From: Pontibacter arcticus
Lineage (GTDB): Bacteria > Bacteroidota > Bacteroidia > Cytophagales > Hymenobacteraceae
Length of the DNA: 64,000 bases
Assembly (NCBI RefSeq): GCF_003284895.1
Contig: NZ_QMDV01000002.1
Span: 1 to 64,000 of the forward strand
Direction of reading: 5' to 3'
The notes beneath the pieces are model-generated. The model ran no database searches. It was given only the letters and a program-made list of their open reading frames with translations, and was not told where the DNA came from. Positions 48,004 through 56,150 of the stretch are shown one piece after another (positions within the stretch are counted from its first letter, which is position 1; every line of letters starts with the position of its first letter). A program made the translations under genes and the position numbers.

Positions 48004-48870
48004 ATGCCAGATGCTCAAGGGCAGTTACGTTTGCACAAACCGCTCAAAAGTTCTCTGAAAGAATATGCCCGGGGTATTGCGGGCGGTTTGCTGTTCAGTT
48101 TTCCGTTACTGTTTACCATGGAAGTGTGGTGGGCAGGTTTTTCTGTTACACCCGGCCAGCTCATGCTGCTGCTGCTGGCTACTTACGTGTTGTTGCTGGG
48201 ATATAACCGTTTTGCCGGCATGCGCCCGGGCAGTTCGTGGCGCAGCGTTTTCATCGATTCGGTGGAGGAGATGGGGCTGGGCCTTGTACTCGCCTTTCTT
48301 GTTTTGCTGATGCTAAACCGCATACAGCTGCATGGCATGGAGCTGCTGGAGATCATGGGCAAAACGGTGATTGAAGGAATGGCTGTTGCTATTGGTGTTT
48401 CGGTTGGCACGGCGCAGCTGGGCGCCCAGAGCGATGAGGACGAGCAAGAGGCCGATGAGCTGCAAATAGAGCAGTGGTCTGGTAAACTTAAAATGGCTGT
48501 ATTAGCCTTGTGCGGTGCTTTTATTATTGGCAGCAATGTAGCCCCTACCGAAGAAGTACTGATTATAGCCTATAGTACCACACCCCTGCAGTTATTGGTT
48601 ATGGTACTCGTTTCGCTGCTGCTAACGATCGTTATCGTATATTTCAGTGATTTTACTGGCACTAACAGCAAAAGATCCAGGCATTTTATGTACGAACTGA
48701 CTTTTGATACCTGCCTGAGCTACCTGGTGGCATTGGGCGGCTCCGGATTTATACTTTGGTTTTTCGGCCGTTTTGATGGCGAAAGCTTTTGGGGTATATT
48801 TTCGCAGTGTATTGTGCTGGGCCTGCTTGCCTCGCTGGGAGCTTCGGCGGCACGTCTTTTAATTAAATAA
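48004..48870 (+). CDS. TIGR02587 family multi-pass membrane protein
   Basis: The 288-residue integral membrane protein has about seven hydrophobic segments. Examples are GGLLFSFPLLFTMEVWWAGF, LMLLLLATYVLLLGYNRFAG, MGLGLVLAFLVLLMLNRI and PLQLLVMVLVSLLLTIVIVY; a cytoplasmic acidic loop (SDEDEQEADELQIEQW) lies in the middle. The pattern and the following TIGR02588-type gene match a known conserved pair of unknown function, found in bacteria including cyanobacteria. This assignment is by recall of length, order and motifs. Genes of this pair always occur together in my experience, so they probably form a complex. The pair sits just before the cyanophycinase gene. Confidence 0.82.
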   Translation: MPDAQGQLRLHKPLKSSLKEYARGIAGGLLFSFPLLFTMEVWWAGFSVTPGQLMLLLLATYVLLLGYNRFAGMRPGSSWRSVFIDSVEEMGLGLVLAFLVLLMLNRIQLHGMELLEIMGKTVIEGMAVAIGVSVGTAQLGAQSDEDEQEADELQIEQWSGKLKMAVLALCGAFIIGSNVAPTEEVLIIAYSTTPLQLLVMVLVSLLLTIVIVYFSDFTGTNSKRSRHFMYELTFDTCLSYLVALGGSGFILWFFGRFDGESFWGIFSQCIVLGLLASLGASAARLLIK

Positions 48871-48876
48871 GGTCTG

Positions 48877-49302
48877 ATGTCAGAAGACAAGGAAAAGAAA
48901 CTACGGACAATACTCGAGGAAGAAGAAGCTAAAAATCCGCTTGAGTGGGCGGTTTTTGCGCTGGGCCTTGTGCTGGTACTGGCTATTTTAGGTTACCTGG
49001 GTTTCAAGACCTATACCTATCGTCCTTCGCCTCCGGATTTGCAGCTTGCGTATGCGCCAGAGCCGACCATGAACGAGCCTAACCGGTTTCGGGTAGTTAT
49101 CTCAAACAAAGGAAATACAACGGCAGAAGAAGTAAAGGTACAGGTGGTGCTGCAGAAAGCAGGGCAGGAACTTGAAAAAGTAGAGCTACAGCTTCCGTTT
49201 GTACCGCGCGGTGCCAGGCGTACAGGCTGGGTTATTTTTACGGAAAGCCCTGCCAGTGCCGATACCGTCAGTGCTAATGTAATAAGTTACAGAACCCCTT
49301 AA
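48877..49302 (+). CDS. TIGR02588 family single-pass membrane protein
   Basis: The 141-residue protein has a charged N-terminus (EDKEKKLRTILEEEEA), one transmembrane helix (WAVFALGLVLVLAILGYLGF) and an extracytoplasmic beta-rich domain of about 90 residues that reads like an immunoglobulin-type or DUF11-like fold (RFRVVISNKGNTTAEEVKVQ). This is the partner of the TIGR02587 gene, 6 bp downstream. Function is unknown. A membrane platform with a periplasmic adhesive domain would fit its topology. Confidence 0.82.
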   Translation: MSEDKEKKLRTILEEEEAKNPLEWAVFALGLVLVLAILGYLGFKTYTYRPSPPDLQLAYAPEPTMNEPNRFRVVISNKGNTTAEEVKVQVVLQKAGQELEKVELQLPFVPRGARRTGWVIFTESPASADTVSANVISYRTP

Positions 49303-49328
49303 CATGTGTTAACTTGAATAGATAAGAA

Positions 49329-50222
49329 ATGGCTAGAAAACAAGTTTCCAAAAGATACGAAAGACACAAAGATTCGCCTGTACCAAAAGGGCGTTTGCTT
49401 GCCATCGGCGGCTCCGAAGACAAAGGCAACAGCGAGTTATCTGATGAACAAAAACAGAATTCAGGTTTTATAAAGGAAGAAATCCTGAAGAGGTTTGTGG
49501 ATGAATTGAAAGGCGACAACCCTACCGTATTGGTAGTTCCTACTGCTTCCGGCGAACCCGAAGAATCAGCCAAAGATTATATTAAAGTTTTCTCAGATCT
49601 CGGTGTAAAGAAAATAGAAATCCTGGACATCCGAACGCGGCAGGATGCCCTGAATCCGGAAGGCTGCGAAATGGTGGAGCGAGCATCGGGTATTATGTTC
49701 ACTGGCGGCGATCAGTTGCGGCTGACTTCTATTTTAGGGGGTACTGCCGTGCTGCAATTAATGAAAGAGCGCTATACGTATGATAATATTATTATAGCCG
49801 GCACCAGCGCAGGAGCTGCCGCTATGTCTACGCCTATGATTTATGAAGGCGATACAGAAGGCGGTTACATAAAAGGAGATGTACGTATTACCACGGGCCT
49901 CGAGTTTATGCGCGACGTGGCGATTGATACGCACTTTATAGCCCGTGGCCGCATCGTGCGTATGTCGCAGGCAATTGCGACGAACCCGGGTTGCATTGGC
50001 ATTGGCCTGGAAGAAGATACTGCTATTTTAGTAACCGAAGGCAAAGAAATGGAAGTGATCGGGAGTGGCTTGATTACCGTTGTAGACGGCTCCAACATCA
50101 GCCATACCAACATTTACGAAATAAAAACCGGCGAAACATTCACCGTCCGGGATCTGAAAGTACACCTGCTTTCAAACGGGCAGCGCTATACGTTACCTAT
50201 CTACGACCAACTGCATATTTAA
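49329..50222 (+). CDS. cphB: Cyanophycinase
   Basis: The 297-residue S51-family peptidase hydrolyses cyanophycin to beta-Asp-Arg dipeptides. It starts with a basic leader (MARKQVSKRYERHKDSPV) and then GRLLAIGGSEDKGN, VLVVPTASGEPEESAKDY, MFTGGDQLRLTSIL and the nucleophile elbow IIAGTSAGAAAMS with Ser160. The downstream FIARGRIVRMSQAIATNPGC and IGIGLEEDTAILV are conserved. Length is typical. In Bacteroidota cphB is often next to cphA (cyanophycin synthetase), but none lies in the window: the next gene is a NUDIX hydrolase on the other strand. It may use imported cyanophycin, or cphA may be elsewhere. It follows the TIGR02587/88 pair by 26 bp. Confidence 0.95.
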   Translation: MARKQVSKRYERHKDSPVPKGRLLAIGGSEDKGNSELSDEQKQNSGFIKEEILKRFVDELKGDNPTVLVVPTASGEPEESAKDYIKVFSDLGVKKIEILDIRTRQDALNPEGCEMVERASGIMFTGGDQLRLTSILGGTAVLQLMKERYTYDNIIIAGTSAGAAAMSTPMIYEGDTEGGYIKGDVRITTGLEFMRDVAIDTHFIARGRIVRMSQAIATNPGCIGIGLEEDTAILVTEGKEMEVIGSGLITVVDGSNISHTNIYEIKTGETFTVRDLKVHLLSNGQRYTLPIYDQLHI

Positions 50223-50238
50223 AAATAAACATAACGAT

Positions 50239-50300
50239 AAAATATAACACCCAGCCTTCGGGTTGCTGTGAAGCAGCCGGAAGGCTGGGTGTTATACTTT
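50239..50300. terminator. Bidirectional terminator between cphB and the NUDIX gene
   Basis: A long imperfect stem (50239-50267 with 50272-50300) with a 4-nt loop lies between convergent genes and has T-rich ends on both strands. The right arm ends with TTATACTTT, so the AAGTATA motif is again part of a stem. Confidence 0.85.
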
Positions 50301-50309
50301 AAGCAAAAA

Positions 50310-50852
50310 TCAGGACGTTACTTCCGGGTTTTCCAGGGTAGCATTATTTCTGGCAGCAAGCCATTGCACGGCAATGATGGTTTTGGCATCAAATTGTTTT
50401 TGTTTCTGAAGCTCTTCAAAAGTAAATGCCTTTACCTTGATGTGTTCGTGGTGTTCTTCCAGGCCGCCTCCTTCTTCCTGTTTCTGGCTTACTTCTGCAT
50501 AATATAAGTATACTTTCTCGGTGCAGGCACCCGGCGATGTATAAAAATCCCAGATGTGTTCGAGCTTATCTACAGCGTAACCGATTTCCTCTTTTATCTC
50601 TTTTCGTATCGTTTTTTCAGGGTCATCTTTCTCCACTACACCGGCTACTATTTCGAGCATTTCCATTTGGGCGCTGTAGCGGTATTGCTGCACGAAGAGG
50701 TACAGGTCTCTGCTGGTGTCGTACACGATAGCGGCGGCGGCACTGCCGCTATCAAACTGCTCACGCTCAAACTCTTCGCCGTTTTCTTCCACAATCAGTT
50801 TCCTGAAAGTATAAAATCCGTTGTATATTGTTTCTTTCCGTTTTATCTTCAT
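50310..50852 (-). CDS. NUDIX hydrolase, NudK/ADP-ribose pyrophosphatase type
   Basis: The 180-residue protein contains a NUDIX box with an extra residue in the loop (AGVVEKDDPEKTIRKEIKEE, then IGYAV), a feature of the NudK group that cleaves GDP-mannose. The following FYTSPGACTEKVYLYYAEVS is also conserved in this group, and the N-terminus has an AIVYDTSRDLYLFVQQYRYS strand. ADP-ribose or other nucleotide sugars are alternative substrates. It is a single gene convergent with cyanophycinase. Confidence 0.9.
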   Translation of the reverse strand: MKIKRKETIYNGFYTFRKLIVEENGEEFEREQFDSGSAAAAIVYDTSRDLYLFVQQYRYSAQMEMLEIVAGVVEKDDPEKTIRKEIKEEIGYAVDKLEHIWDFYTSPGACTEKVYLYYAEVSQKQEEGGGLEEHHEHIKVKAFTFEELQKQKQFDAKTIIAVQWLAARNNATLENPEVTS

Positions 50853-50959
50853 AACACAAGAAGTTAAAGTTTAGCTACATACGCAGGCAAACTAAGTACG
50901 GTCAGATTATTTTCCTTAGCCGGAACAGGATGCCTGCCATATCGATAAGTAAGAGCAGC

Positions 50960-51346
50960 ATGAACAGATTAGCAGGTATAGCAAAGCTACAGGGTATTTA
51001 CTGGGCCGTAACAGGCATTTGGCCTTTGCTGCACATGTACAGCTTTTTGTGGGTTACAGGTCCTAAAACAGACCTCTGGCTCGTCCGGACGGTGGCCTTG
51101 CTGCTGACCGTGATCGGGTTGGTGTTACTGTGTGCAGGTATCCGCAGAAATGTAACCACAGAGATTAAATGGCTTGGAATAGGAGGGGCGGCAAGTATGG
51201 CTTTCATTGATTTTTATTACGCTTTGCAGAACGTGATCCGGGATGTATACATGCTGGATGGCGTGGCCGAACTGCTTCTTATTTTGCTCTGGTTCCGGGC
51301 AGGCCGAAACGTAACTAACACAAACGCTGCCCATGCCACGCACTAA
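50960..51346 (+). CDS. Small four-helix membrane protein of unknown function
   Basis: I use the ATG at 50960 (128 residues); the first possible ATG adds 10 residues with no signal character. Four hydrophobic segments are visible (YWAVTGIWPLLHMYSFLWV, TVALLLTVIGLVLLCAG, GIGGAASMAFIDFYYAL and GVAELLLILLWF). The family is not recognised with certainty. It overlaps the start of the lysozyme gene by 14 bases, so both are probably on one transcript. Confidence 0.72.
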   Translation: MNRLAGIAKLQGIYWAVTGIWPLLHMYSFLWVTGPKTDLWLVRTVALLLTVIGLVLLCAGIRRNVTTEIKWLGIGGAASMAFIDFYYALQNVIRDVYMLDGVAELLLILLWFRAGRNVTNTNAAHATH

Positions 51347-52196
51347 GAAAGCAATACCCGAATCAACTATCTGGGACGACCTGGAAACGCAGGCTACCAA
51401 AAAGGCAGCTGCCCCGGATAAGCCCAAACCTGTTCGTAAAGCCCCGGTAAAGCGCAAGCCCCGCACAGCCAAAACGCAGAAATCACCTGTACGCTTCTGG
51501 GTTGGTGTAGGCGTGCTGGCCTCTATTGCGCTGTTGTTTATTTACGTGGAGTTTTTCGTGGAGAAACCTGTTCCGGTATGGCCCGTCGGGCACGAAATTT
51601 ACGGCGTGGATGTATCGCATTACCAAAAGGATGTAAACTGGCAGCACGTACGCGAGAGCCAGATTACCTTTGCCTTCATCAAAGCCACCGAGGGCAAAAG
51701 TCTGAAAGATAAAAAGTTTGACCGCAACTGGAGTGAAGCCGGGAAAGCAGGGTTGATGCGGGGTGCATACCATTTCTACAGGCCACGCAGCAGCCCCGAA
51801 AAACAAGCCAACCACTTTGTAGCAAACGTAACGTTACAACCCGGCGATCTGCCGCCGGTTTTGGATGTGGAGCGCCGCGGCTTAAAGCCTATCAAAGCGT
51901 TCAGGCAGGATATTAAAGTATGGCTGAACCTGGTTGAGCGAAGTTATGGAACTAAACCGATTATCTATACCGGTTATAAATTTTACAAAGATTACCTCGA
52001 AGGTCATTTTGATGAGTACCCGCTCTGGATCGCGCACTACAAAGTACCGAAACTGGCTATGGAACCCACCGAAAAAGCAAAACTACACTTCTGGCAGCAT
52101 ACCGACGGCGGAAGCGTGAAAGGCATTGAAGGCAACGTAGACTGTAATGTGTTTTACGGAAGCATGCGGCAGCTACGGGAAGTATGTTTGAAGTAG
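51333..52196 (+). CDS. GH25 family lysozyme with N-terminal membrane anchor
   Basis: The 287-residue protein has a basic N-terminal tail (KPVRKAPVKRKPRTAKTQK), one transmembrane helix (FWVGVGVLASIALLFIYVEF) and a GH25 muramidase domain from about residue 88. The domain shows YGVDVSHYQKDVNW with the first Asp, TFAFIKATEGKSLKD, GAYHFYRP and the DxE catalytic pair in PPVLDVERRG. It probably cuts the peptidoglycan glycan chain from the outer face of the inner membrane. The membrane topology of the basic tail inside and the enzyme outside is consistent. It overlaps the upstream small membrane protein gene. Confidence 0.93.
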   Translation: MPRTKKAIPESTIWDDLETQATKKAAAPDKPKPVRKAPVKRKPRTAKTQKSPVRFWVGVGVLASIALLFIYVEFFVEKPVPVWPVGHEIYGVDVSHYQKDVNWQHVRESQITFAFIKATEGKSLKDKKFDRNWSEAGKAGLMRGAYHFYRPRSSPEKQANHFVANVTLQPGDLPPVLDVERRGLKPIKAFRQDIKVWLNLVERSYGTKPIIYTGYKFYKDYLEGHFDEYPLWIAHYKVPKLAMEPTEKAKLHFWQHTDGGSVKGIEGNVDCNVFYGSMRQLREVCLK

Positions 52197-52198
52197 GA

Positions 52199-52531
52199 TT
52201 ACCCCTTTTCTTTGGAAACAACCTCAAGCAAGGTATACTTTAAACTCGACCCGTCAGCGGGCGGGTTTGCTACTTTCTCTATTTTTACTTTCAAAGTATA
52301 AATAAAGCCTTCCTGGTAAGTAAAACCTTCGATGTTGTTATAAAAAAGCTGCCAGTTATTGCTGCCAACCTGGTCTCTTTCCTGGGTCAGGTAACAAGAA
52401 AACACACCCTCTGCCTGGCACGTCTGTTTATAGGAGTTTACCCGCAACAGGGTTTCGGCCGGTGCTGCTTCCTCTTTTTTGCAAGCAGAAAAAGCTACTA
52501 AAAGACCAATCGAAAAAAGTGAATTTCTCAT
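52199..52531 (-). CDS. DUF4377 domain lipoprotein
   Basis: I use the ATG at 52531, which directly gives a lipoprotein signal with lipobox FSAC and Cys17; a start further upstream would overlap the neighbouring gene and add residues with no signal character. The mature part of about 93 residues has YKQTCQAEGVFSCYLTQERD, NNWQLFYNNIEGFTYQEGF and VANPPADGSSLKYTLLEVVS, the layout of DUF4377. This domain is found in secreted proteins of META/HslJ-linked families; its function is unknown. The gene is convergent with the lysozyme gene, only two bases from its stop codon. Confidence 0.8.
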   Translation of the reverse strand: MRNSLFSIGLLVAFSACKKEEAAPAETLLRVNSYKQTCQAEGVFSCYLTQERDQVGSNNWQLFYNNIEGFTYQEGFIYTLKVKIEKVANPPADGSSLKYTLLEVVSKEKG

Positions 52532-52568
52532 ATCGTGATGCATACTGCCTGTGTGTTTCGGATTATTT

Positions 52569-53033
52569 TTACGATTTAATTTCCAGATCAAGTTGTCTTC
52601 CTTCTGCCAATGCCTTCTTATCCATGGCAGTGCCCACGGCGCTCCCGATGCCCAGCCCCAGCGGCAAGCCTATTCCTAAAAAAGCCATATTCCCTGATGT
52701 AAGCCCGAAAGCTACCCCTATTGGAATCCCAAAAGAAGCCATGCCTAATCCAAGCCAAATGTTACGGTAATAGGCTTTGGGTACAAGCTTCAGTTCTTTT
52801 TCAAGGGACCGGACCAGCCTGGCTTGCCTGCTTTTAAGTTCTTGCGCCAGCAGCTTGCCATCTTCCGGCATCGCGTTTAATGCTTCAACATCTTTATTGA
52901 TGGAAGCAACCACATGTTCCGGCAATTTCCTTTTAGAGAGCTCTTTCAGCAGTGTTTCGTATTGCAAGTATGCTTTGCTGATTTTAGTGTCCTGTCCAAG
53001 GTCCTGCCGAGGTTTTAAGGTGCTGATTTCCAT
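52569..53033 (-). CDS. Hypothetical protein with a glycine-rich membrane hairpin
   Basis: The 154-residue protein has a helical N-terminal half (residues 1-90) with Leu-rich amphipathic segments and a C-terminal part with two glycine-rich hydrophobic segments (NIWLGLGMASFGIPIGVAFG and AFLGIGLPLGLGIGSAVG), followed by a charged tail. This glycine-zipper-like pair suggests membrane insertion or oligomer formation. The family is not recognised. It lies 37 bp upstream of the DUF4377 lipoprotein gene on the same strand and may be cotranscribed with it. Confidence 0.72.
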   Translation of the reverse strand: MEISTLKPRQDLGQDTKISKAYLQYETLLKELSKRKLPEHVVASINKDVEALNAMPEDGKLLAQELKSRQARLVRSLEKELKLVPKAYYRNIWLGLGMASFGIPIGVAFGLTSGNMAFLGIGLPLGLGIGSAVGTAMDKKALAEGRQLDLEIKS

Positions 53034-53312
53034 AGTTTACTTATGAGCAAGTATAAAGTACTTTAGTTGTCAGGGCCGATATAAGTTTATAGCTCCCTAT
53101 TTGAATTTAAGGTATAAGTCGTTGCTTGCAGCATACTTAAAAGAAAGCAATATAAAGTATAACCCCAAAGGCTTACCGAATATAACATTTTTACAGTATA
53201 GAGTAGATATTATAGTTGCGGTATTTTCCTCTTCGAAGTATAAATTTAATAAGCGGCTTCTGTCCTTCTGTGAATTAGTATACATGAGCGATTAAAAAGC
53301 CTTAGCCACAAA
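53034..53312. other. Gene-poor gap rich in AAGTATA
   Basis: No gene is supported. Short open frames on both strands (53097-53285 and 53101-53295) overlap each other almost completely and resemble no family. The stretch is AT-rich and contains at least four copies of AAGTATA or TATACTT. Confidence 0.55.
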
Positions 53313-53341
53313 AAAGGCGCTACCAAACTGATAGCGCCTTT
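53313..53341 (-). terminator. Terminator after the low-complexity protein gene
   Basis: A 10-bp perfect stem (53313-53322 with 53332-53341) is followed on the minus strand by a T-run. It lies 20 bases past the stop codon. Confidence 0.85.
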
Positions 53342-53360
53342 CTCTGTCATTTATACTTGT

Positions 53361-54176
53361 TTAGTACTGGTCGTAGTTGTTTTCTCTGTTGTTCCGGAAG
53401 GTGCGTTCACGGTTTCGGCTCTGGATATAGCTGGCATCGTGGTCGCTGTAGCCGCCACCCGAAAAGCCGCTTCCACTAAAACGCTGATTAGAAGATGGAT
53501 TACTTTGGGTATTAAAACTACCAAAGTTGCCATCGCGCGAGCCATAATCGCCTCTGGATTGGTTGCTGTAGCCGTATTGGCTCTGGTTTCTGCTTTTGTA
53601 TGGGTCTCTGGAGTAATCGTTTTCCTTGAAGCTGTAGCGGTGTTGTGCCTGCGCACCCTGGAATCTTCGTTCGTTGTCGGAGCCATATAAATCCGGGTTA
53701 GAGTTGAAGCCCATATCGCTGCCGTGGCTGTCAGAGTCGCTTTGGTAGCCGTACGCGCGGTGCTGGCCAGTACCGTAGCCACTTCTGCCTGCTTCGCGTG
53801 GGTGGCCCATGCCACTATCAAAATCGTGGCCCGATGAGCCGGAAGTATAAGCGCGTTGTGATGAGTAACCGCCCCGGTCTGAGCCGAAACCTTGCGCGCC
53901 GCCGTAACTGCCCATATTGCCCTGGTTACGCGATGTGCTGTACGTGCTGCCATGCAGGTCGTGGTTGGCTACGTTTCTGGAGCCAGCGCCTTCATCTCCC
54001 TGGTTTCCCCAGGTGCCCGAATATCCTTCGTTGCCATAGCCACCGTGAGCTGCCGAGCCATAATCATCGAAGCGGTAATTGCTTTCCTGTTCCGGAAAAC
54101 GGTAACGCTCCGACCGGTTGGTACGGTTCGAATTGCTCTGGTTATGGCGGTCAAATTCTGATCTGTTACTGTTCAT
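53361..54176 (-). CDS. Low-complexity Gly/Ser/Tyr/Asn/Arg-rich protein
   Basis: I use the ATG at 54176; an earlier frame start adds 19 residues that look hydrophobic and unrelated. The 271-residue protein is almost free of aliphatic residues and is built of Gly, Ser, Tyr, Asn, Arg, Asp and Gln, with patches such as YGSAAHGGYGNEGYSGTW, GYGTGQHRAYGYQSDSDS and DPYKSRNQSQYGYSNQSR. There is no signal peptide, domain or transmembrane segment. Composition resembles prion-like, condensate-forming or RNA-binding disordered proteins and also some stress-linked proteins of this bacterial group. It ends with NNRENNYDQY. It is a single gene with its own terminator. Function cannot be assigned. Confidence 0.8.
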   Translation of the reverse strand: MNSNRSEFDRHNQSNSNRTNRSERYRFPEQESNYRFDDYGSAAHGGYGNEGYSGTWGNQGDEGAGSRNVANHDLHGSTYSTSRNQGNMGSYGGAQGFGSDRGGYSSQRAYTSGSSGHDFDSGMGHPREAGRSGYGTGQHRAYGYQSDSDSHGSDMGFNSNPDLYGSDNERRFQGAQAQHRYSFKENDYSRDPYKSRNQSQYGYSNQSRGDYGSRDGNFGSFNTQSNPSSNQRFSGSGFSGGGYSDHDASYIQSRNRERTFRNNRENNYDQY

Positions 54177-54514
54177 AGCTTTTAAGTTTTGTAGGTTTAG
54201 AATAATGGTTATCCTTTTACTAAACGAAGGCAAAAGGCGGGGGTTTAGGCTTAGGCCTTAAACCTTATGTATTTATAAGTATCTGCCAAAGTATAAATGA
54301 AAGTAAAGTATAGAATTATAAAAAGGAAAATCAGCCTTATTTAAAGCTTTTAAGCTTCCCGGTTCGTATTTTACAACCATCACCCTTTTAACTAAGTAAA
54401 AGTTTTTATTGCGCATGTGGTACATTCCGGTACCTGCTCAATTTGCACGGCACCCCGCTGTGTAATTTTTCTTCAGATCAAAAAGGAAGTATAAAACTGA
54501 AAATAAATAGCATC
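54177..54514. other. 338-bp divergent gap
   Basis: This AT-rich region lies between the leftward low-complexity gene and the rightward nucleotidyltransferase operon and must contain both promoters. Three AAGTATA copies lie between 54290 and 54500. A GC-rich palindrome-like patch (GCTTAGGCCTTAA) at about 54249-54261 is the only other visible structure. No gene is supported. Confidence 0.5.
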
Positions 54515-55270
54515 ATGGCTAAAGTAATAGAGTTACAGGGTGGAATTCATCAGCAGGCTGCGCATGATTTTTACCAGCAGGCGCTTGAGCTGCTGCAATC
54601 CAGCAACCAGGATTTTATGGTGGGCGGCGGGTTTGCACTCCGGTTGTATACCGATATCATGCGCGACACCAAAGACCTGGATGTGTTCTGCAAAGCCAGC
54701 GACATGCCCCGCATTTTAAAGCATTTTGCTGAGAATGGTTTCGATACGGAAGTAACCGATGCGCGCTGGCTGGCCAAAGTAAAGTTGGGCGAGCACTTTA
54801 TGGATATCATCTTTAACAACCCCGGCAACCACTGCGCCGTGGACGACAGCTGGTACGAGCGCTCCACCAAAAGCGAACTGCTGGGCATAAAAGTACGCGT
54901 TATTCCACCCGAAACGCTTATCTGGTCGAAGTTGTATGTGCAGAACCGCGAGCGTTACGATGGAGCCGATATAAACCACCTTATACTTCGGTACGGCACC
55001 AAACTCGATTGGAAATGGCTCTGGCAGCACATGGATATCCACTGGCATTTATTGCTGGCGCAGTTTCTTTCGTTTCAGTTTGTGTACCCATCCGAGCGAG
55101 AACTGATACCAAAATGGCTTTTCGATGAATTGATACTTCGGGCCAAAGAGCAGTACGATATGCCGACGCCTTTAGAGAAAATCTGCCTTGGCCCGCTTAT
55201 CGACCAGACCCAGTATGCCCCCGATATTACCGAGTGGGATTTTAAAGTAGTAACCATGAGATCAGTGTAA
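54515..55270 (+). CDS. Nucleotidyltransferase-fold protein
   Basis: I use the ATG at 54515; the longer frame adds 24 residues without conserved character. The 251-residue protein has the NTase motif GGGFALRLYTDIMRDTKDLD, with the GG...DxD-type pattern (DLDVF) that binds metal and nucleotide, and a further HFMDIIF strand as the third acidic position. The rest is helical. It resembles stand-alone nucleotidyltransferases related to AbiEii/MNT-type proteins, but no toxin-antitoxin partner is visible. It lies 3 bp ahead of a metallophosphoesterase gene and must be cotranscribed. The pair could modify and demodify a nucleotide or RNA end, which is only an inference. Confidence 0.82.
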   Translation: MAKVIELQGGIHQQAAHDFYQQALELLQSSNQDFMVGGGFALRLYTDIMRDTKDLDVFCKASDMPRILKHFAENGFDTEVTDARWLAKVKLGEHFMDIIFNNPGNHCAVDDSWYERSTKSELLGIKVRVIPPETLIWSKLYVQNRERYDGADINHLILRYGTKLDWKWLWQHMDIHWHLLLAQFLSFQFVYPSERELIPKWLFDELILRAKEQYDMPTPLEKICLGPLIDQTQYAPDITEWDFKVVTMRSV

Positions 55271-55273
55271 ACT

Positions 55274-56026
55274 ATGACGGAAGAGCTAACCGACCCCCGA
55301 CCAACCACCAGAATTGCAGCCGTAGGCGATATCCACGTACGCGAAAACGACCAGGGTAAATGGGAAGAGTTTTTCAGGCAGGCATCGCAACAGGCCGATA
55401 TACTTTTGCTGTGCGGCGACCTGACCGACACTGGCCGAATTGCCGAAGCCGAAATACTGGTAAAAGAACTGAAAGCCTGTACCATACCAATTGTAGCCGT
55501 GCTGGGTAACCACGATTTTGAGCGCGATAACCAGAAAACCATCCGCAAAATGCTGATCCAGGAAAATGTGCACATGCTGGATGGCGACCACATTGTGATC
55601 GGAAATGTTGGGTTTGCCGGCGTGAAAGGATTTGGTGGTGGTTTTGACCAGGGTATGCTGGGTATGTTCGGCGAAAAGATGATCAAGAATTTTGTGCAGG
55701 AAGCCGTAGACGAATCCCTCAAACTCGATGGCGCGCTGGCCCGATTGGATGGTGAGTATACCGATATCAAGAAGATCGTGCTGCTGCATTATGCACCTAT
55801 CAAAGCAACCGTAGTAGGCGAGCCCGAGCAGATTTTTCCATATTTAGGATCTTCCCGTTTGGCAGAACCTATTAACCGCCGCGATGTGGTAGCCGCTTTT
55901 CATGGGCACGCGCACATTGGTACTTTGCATGGCGAAACCTCCAGGGGCGTGAAAATATTTAATGTATCGCGGCCTATACTTTTGCGCGACGGCTACGAAA
56001 CCGGTTTTTATATTTTTGAAGTATAA
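55274..56026 (+). CDS. Metallophosphoesterase (calcineurin-like)
   Basis: The 250-residue protein has all five metallophosphoesterase motifs: AAVGDIHVRENDQG, LLLCGDLTDTGR, VAVLGNHDFER, VLLHYAPIKATV and AFHGHAHIGT. It would bind two metal ions and cleave phosphate esters. The substrate is unknown; cyclic nucleotides, nucleic-acid ends or phosphoproteins are all possible. It follows the nucleotidyltransferase gene by 3 bp and is the last gene of the operon, with a terminator 20 bases downstream. Confidence 0.93.
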   Translation: MTEELTDPRPTTRIAAVGDIHVRENDQGKWEEFFRQASQQADILLLCGDLTDTGRIAEAEILVKELKACTIPIVAVLGNHDFERDNQKTIRKMLIQENVHMLDGDHIVIGNVGFAGVKGFGGGFDQGMLGMFGEKMIKNFVQEAVDESLKLDGALARLDGEYTDIKKIVLLHYAPIKATVVGEPEQIFPYLGSSRLAEPINRRDVVAAFHGHAHIGTLHGETSRGVKIFNVSRPILLRDGYETGFYIFEV

Positions 56027-56044
56027 ACCTATACTATACATGAT

Positions 56045-56086
56045 AAAACGGGTAGCAGATGTAAGATTTGCTGCCCGTTTTTTTTA
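56045..56086 (+). terminator. Terminator after the metallophosphoesterase gene
   Basis: A stem of about 16 bp with two G-U pairs (56045-56060 with 56066-56081) is followed by a T-run. Confidence 0.85.
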
Positions 56087-56150
56087 AGAATTGTTCATAC
56101 TTTAACGCTTTTTAGCGTTTTAAATAAAATTGTTTTGCTGCCCTTGCTGC

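Noticed and set aside
53097-53295. Two small opposite-strand open frames in the gap before the low-complexity gene
   Set aside because: They overlap each other nearly fully, are AT-rich and lack any start context or homology-like pattern.
53351-53953. A 200-codon Ala/Thr-rich frame overlapping the low-complexity gene
   Set aside because: It is on the same strand in another frame. Its Ala/Thr runs come from shifted Gly/Ser/Tyr/Asn codons. The chosen frame has a better composition and a terminator at the right distance.
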